Source of the DNA: Roseiarcus sp963842835
GTDB taxonomy: Bacteria; Pseudomonadota; Alphaproteobacteria; Rhizobiales; Beijerinckiaceae
Reading direction: 5' to 3'
Length of the DNA stretch: 64,000 nt
NCBI GenBank assembly: GCA_963842835.1
Contig: CAWJIB010000009.1
Location: 1,116,001-1,180,000 of the forward strand
Position numbers and translations under genes: made by a program. The notes beneath the pieces are model-generated. The model made no database searches. It was not told the DNA's origin and saw nothing but the letters and a program-made list of their open reading frames with translations. The stretch's first letter is position 1. Each line of letters opens with the position of its first letter. Positions 58,559 through 64,000 of the stretch are shown here, one piece after another.

Positions 58559-58768
58559 ATGGCGCAAGGAACCGTGAAGTGGTTCAATGGGCAAAAAGGT
58601 TTCGGCTTCATTCAGCCGGATGACGGCAGCAAGGATGTCTTCGTTCATATCAGCGCGGTCGAACGCGCAGGTCTGAAAGGCCTCAACGAGGGTCAGAAGA
58701 TCTCGTTCGAACTGGTCGCCGATCGTAGGACGGGCAAGTCCTCGGCCGACAATCTCCGCGCGGTCTGA
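58559..58768 (+). CDS. cspA: Cold-shock domain protein
   Basis: A 69-residue single cold-shock domain: MAQGTVKWFNGQKGFGFIQP contains RNP1 (KGFGFI), and DVFVHISAVERAGL contains RNP2 (VFVHI). It binds RNA or single-stranded DNA. AAAGGA lies 10-15 bases upstream of the ATG. The gene has a long A+T-rich upstream region (58266-58558), as is usual for cold-shock leaders, and a strong terminator 60 bases after its stop. Confidence 0.97.
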   Translation: MAQGTVKWFNGQKGFGFIQPDDGSKDVFVHISAVERAGLKGLNEGQKISFELVADRRTGKSSADNLRAV

Positions 58769-58828
58769 TCCCCGCGGATAACGCCTTTTCTCCTTGACCG
58801 CGGATGAACCGGCAAGGAGACACAATTA

Positions 58829-58871
58829 CGACTCGCCCCCGGTCCGCCGGGAGCGGGTCGTTTTTGTTTTT
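58829..58871 (+). terminator. Rho-independent terminator of cspA
   Basis: Arms CGACTCGCCCCCGG (58829-58842) and CCGGGAGCGGGTCG (58847-58860) pair with two mismatches or G-U pairs around a four-base loop. They are followed by TTTTTGTTTTT. Confidence 0.85.
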
Positions 58872-58890
58872 GGGGCCGGCGGCGCGTCGC

Positions 58891-59754
58891 TCAGCTCGCC
58901 TGCGTCCGTCCGGCTTCCCATCCGATGATCGCCTGCTTGCGCGCCAGGCCCCAGTGGTAGCCGGTGAGCGCGCCCGAGCGACCCAGGACACGATGACAGG
59001 GAACGACGAAGGAAATCGGGTTGCGCCCGACCGCCGCGCCGACCGCGCGCGCCGCCTTGGGCTTGCCGAGATGGCGCGCGATGTCGGAGTAGGTCGTCGC
59101 GCCGCCCATCGGCACCGCCAGCAGCGTCTCCCAGACGCGCACTTCGAAATCCGTGCCGATCATGACGATGCGCAGCGGCGCGTCCGGGCGCCAGAGACGA
59201 GGATCGAACGCGCGCGCGGCGAGCGGCGCGGTCGCCTTAGCGTCTTCGATGAAGGCGGCGCGCGGCCATCGGCGCTGCATGTCGGCGAGCGCGGCGGCGC
59301 GGGCGCCCTCGTCGACGAAGCCGAGGCCCGCAAGACCCCGCGGCGCGGCGACGACGATCGCTTCGCCGAACGGCGAAGGGTGGAAGCCATAGGCTAGGCG
59401 CAGGCCTTCGCGGCGATAGTCGCCCGGCGTCAGCGCTTCGTGCGCGACGAAGAGATCGTGCAGCCGGCTCGGGCCGGAAAGGCCGACGTCATAGGCGGCG
59501 TCGAGCACGCTCGCGGAGTCGCGTAAAAGTTCCCGCGCGCGCTCGATGGTGATCGCCTGCAGAAAGGCCTTCGGCGTCAGCCCCGCCCAGCGCTTGAACA
59601 CGTGCTGAAAGTGCGAGGCGGAGAGGCCGACGTGTTCCGCGATCGTCTCGATCGAGGGCTGGTCGCGCCAATGCGTCGAAATGAATTCGATCGCTTTTCT
59701 CACGGTTGGGTAGTCGGCGCCGGGATTGACGGGGATGTTGGGCATGTCGAGCAT
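58891..59754 (-). CDS. Ada-like AraC regulator / O6-alkylguanine-DNA methyltransferase
   Basis: A 287-residue two-domain protein. The N-terminal AraC-type helix-turn-helix (SIETIAEHVGLSASHFQHVF) is followed by an alkyltransferase domain ending with VGRNPISFVVPCHRVLG (acceptor Cys in PCHR) and GLARKQAIIGWE. The N-terminal metal-binding methyl-phosphotriester domain of E. coli Ada is missing. It repairs alkylated guanine and may regulate its own gene. Start at ATG 59754 (MLDMPNIPVN). Confidence 0.9.
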   Translation of the reverse strand: MLDMPNIPVNPGADYPTVRKAIEFISTHWRDQPSIETIAEHVGLSASHFQHVFKRWAGLTPKAFLQAITIERARELLRDSASVLDAAYDVGLSGPSRLHDLFVAHEALTPGDYRREGLRLAYGFHPSPFGEAIVVAAPRGLAGLGFVDEGARAAALADMQRRWPRAAFIEDAKATAPLAARAFDPRLWRPDAPLRIVMIGTDFEVRVWETLLAVPMGGATTYSDIARHLGKPKAARAVGAAVGRNPISFVVPCHRVLGRSGALTGYHWGLARKQAIIGWEAGRTQAS

Positions 59755-59831
59755 GACGCTTATCCGATGCGGTTTTTCCTCACCTTGCGCTTTCCGGCCC
59801 GCCGCGCCACCCGAAAACGACGGTGCGCTCC

Positions 59832-60513
59832 TCAACGCGCGTCGACGACGGCGCTCCATCCCCATTCCAGCAGCGGCATCGCGTCCTTCGCGAAGGCTTG
59901 GAGATCGTCGACAAGGCCTGGCGCCGAGAGGCGCGATTCCGCGATGGGCCGCGAGCAGATGAACGACTTGTTGCGCAGCGCGGCGGCGACGAGCGGATCG
60001 GCGAGGTCCTCGAAGCCGCGCGGCGCGCGTTTCATCGCATATTCGTCCGAAAGCGCGAGGCCCGCCTTGGCGAGTTCAGCCGTCACCTTCGTCCACGCCT
60101 TCGGCGCGCGCGCAATCGCGCGGCGGAGCCGAGTTCAGCTCGTCCGGCTCGGGCTGATAGAAGCCGGCCGCCGAAAAGCAGCCGTCGGCGGCCACGTGAA
60201 TATAAAAGAGCCCGACGTCGTTCTTCGCCCCGCCGCGCGTCAGCACGGCGCCGGCGTTGGTCTTGTAAGGGCTCTTGTCCTTGGCGAAGCGCACGTCGCG
60301 GTTGATGCGGAACAGCGACGCCTTGCGGTCGCCCTTGAGGGGCGTCCCGGACCCGGCGAAGCGGGAAGAAAGTTCCTCGACGAGATCGCCGAGCGGGCCT
60401 TTGAGCTGGGATTCGTAAGTGGCGCGGTTGTCCTCGAACCATTCCTTGGTCTGGTGAAAGCCGAGCGCCTTGAGAAAGGGCAGCGCTTGGGGGCCGAAGC
60501 CTTGAAAAGACAT
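59832..60513 (-). pseudogene. DUF2461 (TIGR02453) protein gene with a frameshift
   Basis: The first ORF from ATG 60513 gives SFQGFGPQALPFLKALGFHQ, the DUF2461 signature WFEDNRATYE, and RFAKDKSPYKTNAGAVL, then GFYQPEPDELN. There the frame shifts at about 60132, where one extra base would restore it: the second frame carries RLRRAIARAPKAWTKVTAEL through to KAGLALSDEYAMKRAPRGFE and the end at 59832. As written, translation would stop at 60076 with a short foreign tail. Either a one-base insertion has inactivated it, or the sequence has an error there. Function of the family is unknown. Confidence 0.75.
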
Positions 60514-60681
60514 GTCGAGACACTCTGCTGGGTTGGGCGCCATGGCGTGAGGCGTCATTGCGCTATTCGCGATCCCTTATAGCACTGCTCGGCGAAGCCG
60601 CCGACTTGCATGTCTCTTGGGCGTTGGGCACGATGCGTCGGTCCGCGCTTGTCGCCGGCCAATTCTTCAAGGAGGCGCTCC

Positions 60682-62154
60682 GTGGCGCAGTCCGAGTGGA
60701 CGTATAAGACTGCCGGCGAATTGGCGGACGCGCTCGCCGCCAAGCAGGTTTCCGCGGTCGAACTCGCCGGCGACGCGATCGGGCGCATCGAGAGCTGCGA
60801 GGAGCGCGTCAACGCAATGTGCGTTCGTGATTTCTCGCGCGCGCTCGATGCGGCCCGCGCGGCAGACAGGGCGCTGGCGCGCGGCGAGAGCGCGCCGCTG
60901 CTCGGCGTCCCGATGACGGTGAAGGAGTCGTTCAACCTCGCGGGGACGCCGACGACCTGGGGCTTCGCGCCGCAACGCAATTTCGTGCCCGCCGAGGATG
61001 CGCTGGCGGTCGCGCGCGCAAAAGCCGCCGGCGCGGTGATCTTGGGCAAGACCAACGTGCCCGTCGCCTTGGCCGATTGGCAGAGCTACAACGACATCTA
61101 CGGCGTGACCAACAATCCCTTCGACCTCGCGCGCACGCCCGGCGGCTCCTCCGGCGGCTCGGCGGCGGCGCTGGCGCTGGGCTATGGCCCGCTGTCGCTG
61201 GGCTCCGACATCGGCGGGTCGCTTCGCGTGCCCGCCAATTTCTGCGGCGTCTTGGCGCACAAGCCGACTTTCGCGCTCGCTCCCCCGCGCGGTCATACGC
61301 CGCCGGGATTGCCCGCGCTGCCGGGCCTCGTCGATCTCGCCGTGATCGGCCCGATGGCGCGCTCCGCCGCCGACCTCGCGCGTCTGCTCGACATCATCGC
61401 CGTCCCGGACGAACTCGAAAACGGCGTCGGCTATCGTGTGGCGCTGCCGGCGGCGCGCCACGAAAGTCTGAGAGATTATCGCGTGCTCGTGCTCGCGGAG
61501 CATCCGCTGGTTCCGACCGAAAAATGCGTCCGCGCCGCGATCGGCGATCTCACGGCGCGGCTGGCGAAATCGGGCGTGACGGTGGCCGAGGACAGCGCTC
61601 TCCTGCCCGATCTCGACAACGGCGCTCGGCTTTACACCCGCCTGTTGATGGCGACCATGGCGGCGAATTGGCCGCCGGAGGTCTATGCAGCCATGCAAGA
61701 CGCCGCTGCGGCGCTCAAGGACGACGATGTCAGCCTTTCCGCGGAATTCGCTCGCGGCGCGGTGCTCAGCCATCGCGACTGGGTTGCCGCGGACCGGCGG
61801 CGAAACGCGCTGCGCGCGCAGTGGCGGGCGCTTTTCGGCGTCTTCGATGCGGTGATCTGCCCGATCACGCCGACGCCCGCCTTCCCCCACGATCATTCGC
61901 CCAACCAGCAAGCGCGGCGCATTTTGATCAACGGGGAGCCGCAGCCCTATCTCGCGCAGCTCCTATGGCCCGGCGTCGCCACCGCGCCCGGCCTGCCCGC
62001 GACGGCCATTCCGATCGGCCGGTCGCCCGAGGGCCTGCCGATCGGCGCGCAGATCATCGGCCCGTGGCTGGAAGACCGCACGACGATCAAGCTGGCGGAA
62101 CTGATCGAGCGCGAGTTCGGCGGCTTCGCCGCGCCGCCGGGGTTCGAAAGCTGA
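60682..62154 (+). CDS. Amidase (amidase signature family)
   Basis: A 490-residue amidase. The GTG start at 60682 has AAGGAGG in the right place. The catalytic lysine is in GVPMTVKESFN. The Gly/Ser-rich signature is TPGGSSGGSAAALALGYGPL, continuing SLGSDIGGSLRVPANFCGV with the cis-Ser and nucleophile Ser. This family hydrolyses amides such as indoleacetamide, nicotinamide or others; the substrate is not clear from the sequence. Not a GatA: no GatB/GatC genes nearby. Confidence 0.88.
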   Translation: MAQSEWTYKTAGELADALAAKQVSAVELAGDAIGRIESCEERVNAMCVRDFSRALDAARAADRALARGESAPLLGVPMTVKESFNLAGTPTTWGFAPQRNFVPAEDALAVARAKAAGAVILGKTNVPVALADWQSYNDIYGVTNNPFDLARTPGGSSGGSAAALALGYGPLSLGSDIGGSLRVPANFCGVLAHKPTFALAPPRGHTPPGLPALPGLVDLAVIGPMARSAADLARLLDIIAVPDELENGVGYRVALPAARHESLRDYRVLVLAEHPLVPTEKCVRAAIGDLTARLAKSGVTVAEDSALLPDLDNGARLYTRLLMATMAANWPPEVYAAMQDAAAALKDDDVSLSAEFARGAVLSHRDWVAADRRRNALRAQWRALFGVFDAVICPITPTPAFPHDHSPNQQARRILINGEPQPYLAQLLWPGVATAPGLPATAIPIGRSPEGLPIGAQIIGPWLEDRTTIKLAELIEREFGGFAAPPGFES

Positions 62155-62232
62155 TTTCGGCGCCGGGACAGGCTCGCCGCTGAATTGACCGTCGCGAAGG
62201 GCGGGGCTCGTCGGAGCGATTAGCGCGCTCGG

Positions 62233-63612
62233 TCAGTTTTCGGTCGCGGGACGCGTCGTCGGCGAGGCCGCGTCGACGTCGGAAAGTCTTCGCAATGCGA
62301 TCAATCCCGCCACGATCGGCGCGAGCATGACGATCGTCGTCGGACCCAAACGGGAAAGAACGCCCGGCGCATCGGGACCGCTGGCGGCGAAGGCGAAAAC
62401 AGCAGCCGCCGTCCAGACGATCTGCGCGACCGATGGCCTGACGCTTCCGGAGCGCCGCCACCCTTCGACGAAGAGAATCGCGACGAGCGGGATTTCTTGA
62501 GCCCAATAGTGCGGCGTCGCAACAGGGAGCATCGCCGGAAGCGCCGCGAACAAGATCGCGCCTGCTAAGAGGATCGCATAGGGCGCGTTCGGTTGCGGTC
62601 CTTCGAGGCGCCAGAAGCGCCGATATCCGACCGCTGCGATCGCCAGCATGATCAAGAGGTCGACGGCGTACTGAGAATATTCCGCCCAGTCCGGCAGCCG
62701 ATAGGGCGCCGCCGGCGTGGGCGTCGCAAAAGTGCGGGCGAGCATCGACCCGACACTCACCATGTTGATCCCCCAGGGCGAGATTTCGCTCGCGATGCGC
62801 GGGTTCACCTGTCCGGTGGCGAGACCCTGCAGCCTCTCCGTCCACAAGGCATGATAGAGGCCGATCGTCGTGTCGGGCCCAAGGCAGACAAGGGGGACCG
62901 CGATGAGCAGAACGGCCGTCGAAAGAGCCGTGTAGGCGATCGTGCGGACGTCGCGACGGAGGATCGGGATGAGGAGGAACGCCGCGGGAAATATCTTGAT
63001 CGTGATTGCGATGGACAAGGCGATCGAAGCGGCGAACGGCCGTCGCTCGCTGAGAAAGACCAGAAACATCACGATCAGGAGAACGAGGATCGTGGTGGGC
63101 TGGCCTCGCGCCCAACCCCCCGCGACGAAGACGACCAAGGCGAGCGGCGGCAGGAGCCGAAGCGCCCAATAGGGGTTGTCCATGCCAGGGCGCAGCCACG
63201 CGCCCGAAAATCGCGCGATCGCGTTGGCGAGAATTTGCATGGCGCCGATGAGCGCGCCGACGCCGAGGGCGTACCACAGCGCCAGGGATAACGGATAAGG
63301 CGCCGCCCAAGCCGGCTTCGAGAAACCGGGCAATGGGTCCGCGAAGGGCCCCATCAGGAGCGCGAAAGGCGGCGGATAGTGGTACGACCAGCCGTGGTCG
63401 TCGACGACTTGATAGAGCGGATATCCCGTCCACACCGCCCAGCCCGCGCGGAAGAACACCTGTGCATCGCCCTGACCCATCACGATGGCCTGGCGCAGCG
63501 TGGCGAGAAGAAGCCCCAGAACGGCGGCCGCTGCGAATGCGAGCAGGATGGTCTCGCGGCTGTTCGGTCTTTCATACCCGACGAGCCGCATTGCGGAGTC
63601 CGGGCGTTTCAC
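62233..63612 (-). CDS. GT87-like polytopic glycosyltransferase (DUF2029)
   Basis: A 459-residue protein with about eleven membrane segments. Its early periplasmic loop has GQGDAQVFFRAGWAVWTGYP and SYHYPPPFALLMGPFA, the Y-P-P motif of DUF2029 polyprenol-phosphate-mannose-dependent transferases; the catalytic aspartate would be in GDAQVF. A loop with RGQPTTILVLLI follows. It would transfer a sugar from a lipid carrier on the outer face of the inner membrane. The acceptor is unknown. Confidence 0.72.
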   Translation of the reverse strand: MKRPDSAMRLVGYERPNSRETILLAFAAAAVLGLLLATLRQAIVMGQGDAQVFFRAGWAVWTGYPLYQVVDDHGWSYHYPPPFALLMGPFADPLPGFSKPAWAAPYPLSLALWYALGVGALIGAMQILANAIARFSGAWLRPGMDNPYWALRLLPPLALVVFVAGGWARGQPTTILVLLIVMFLVFLSERRPFAASIALSIAITIKIFPAAFLLIPILRRDVRTIAYTALSTAVLLIAVPLVCLGPDTTIGLYHALWTERLQGLATGQVNPRIASEISPWGINMVSVGSMLARTFATPTPAAPYRLPDWAEYSQYAVDLLIMLAIAAVGYRRFWRLEGPQPNAPYAILLAGAILFAALPAMLPVATPHYWAQEIPLVAILFVEGWRRSGSVRPSVAQIVWTAAAVFAFAASGPDAPGVLSRLGPTTIVMLAPIVAGLIALRRLSDVDAASPTTRPATEN

Positions 63613-63814
63613 GGCGCGGGAGCGCTTTCCCGCGAAGGACGATCGGAATGACGGCGACGCGCGCTCATTCGTCCGTCTGCCGCGCCCGAACCCCGCTTCG
63701 GCCGCTGCGCGCGCTTCGGCTCGATCATTGCACCTTCCTCATGCCCGTCCGCCGCGGATCGGCCGCTCCGTCGCAAGCTAGGCGTCGCGCTCCTCGCGCC
63801 GTCAAGGCGAAAAG

Positions 63815-64000
63815 TCAACGGGCCCCAGCCCCCGCCGGTCCAATCCGCCGCCGGTCGCGGGAGACCAGCGCATTCCACGCGGCGACGGCCTCGGCGATGG
63901 CGGCGGCTTCGTCCTTGCCCGCCGCCGCGACCGCGGGACCGCGCTGCCCGCAGACGGGGCAGATGACGCGGTAGACCATTTCGTCGCGCCCGTTCTCGTC
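63815..64000 (-). CDS. Partial Lar-like zinc-ribbon protein (5' end outside the window)
   Basis: The last 61 codons of a minus-strand gene run off the right edge. It has YRVICPVCGQRGPAVAAAGK, then EAAAIAEAVAAWNALVSRD and a stop at 63815. The CPVCG knuckle followed by an alanine-rich helix and WN is the pattern of the Lar restriction-alleviation family, which occurs in phage and prophage regions; its first CxxC would lie off the window. Assignment is tentative. Confidence 0.55.
   Translation of the reverse strand, partial: DENGRDEMVYRVICPVCGQRGPAVAAAGKDEAAAIAEAVAAWNALVSRDRRRIGPAGAGAR

Overview
The window is GC-rich chromosomal DNA with dense genes on both strands. It looks like an alphaproteobacterium of the Hyphomicrobiales (Rhizobiales), and a methanotroph-like Methylocystaceae/Beijerinckiaceae lineage is the best guess, though this is inference. 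The pointers are the ptsH / EIIA-Man / short hprK / chvG / chvI cluster, the lptC-lptA-lptB run, a trifunctional-size PutA, a urease operon with palindromic units between its genes, and palindromes of the type that translates as VIPAQAGIQ.

Layout. 0.1-7.1 kb: an exported isoaspartyl-methyltransferase-like protein, a dienelactone-hydrolase-like protein, a class III cyclase/AAA/TPR protein, a small HExxH protein and an orphan gene, with copies of a mobile palindromic repeat on either side. 7.4-10.8 kb: a defence island with a two-gene CBASS (CD-NTase plus patatin effector) and an FRG-domain gene broken by a stop codon. It abuts the 3' end of ureC, and a second, diverged copy of that 3' end lies inside the island. 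10.9-14.4 kb: urease genes ureD, fused ureAB and ureC, without ureEFG. 14.5-24 kb: O-antigen ligase-like protein, MsbA-like exporter, putA and a porin. 24-27 kb: IS3 remnant, PAS protein, porin relic and tRNA-Ile2 with a duplicated 3' half. 27-33.5 kb: the Lpt genes and the PTS/HprK/ChvGI regulatory cluster.

34.5-39.2 kb holds the most interesting locus. A SLOG-domain membrane protein is divergent from a SLATT-like membrane protein and a second patatin-like phospholipase. The set looks like a nucleotide-sensing, membrane-targeting conflict system that I cannot match to a named defence type. 39.3-41 kb: 3-hydroxybutyrate dehydrogenase and enoyl-CoA hydratase. 41.1-45.6 kb: tRNA-Leu(CAG) followed by stacked, decayed integrative elements with att repeats, a DNA methyltransferase gene split around foreign cargo, and a truncated integrase. 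45.6-47.1 kb: two paralogous genes of unknown function. 47.4-55.8 kb: an MHS transporter and an HlyD/HlyD/RbbA-like/YhhJ-like export cluster, whose first HlyD copy lies inside an antisense permease relic. 55.9-64 kb: H+-ATPase-type P-ATPase, cold-shock protein, Ada-like repair protein, a frameshifted DUF2461 gene, an amidase, a GT87-like membrane protein and the end of a Lar-like zinc-ribbon gene.

Working together: LptCAB, the MsbA-like exporter and the ligase-like protein serve the cell envelope. HPr, EIIA, HprK and ChvG/ChvI form one regulatory phosphorylation unit. The two patatin loci are independent candidates for abortive-infection membrane damage. All readings come from translation and motif recognition by eye; no database search was run.
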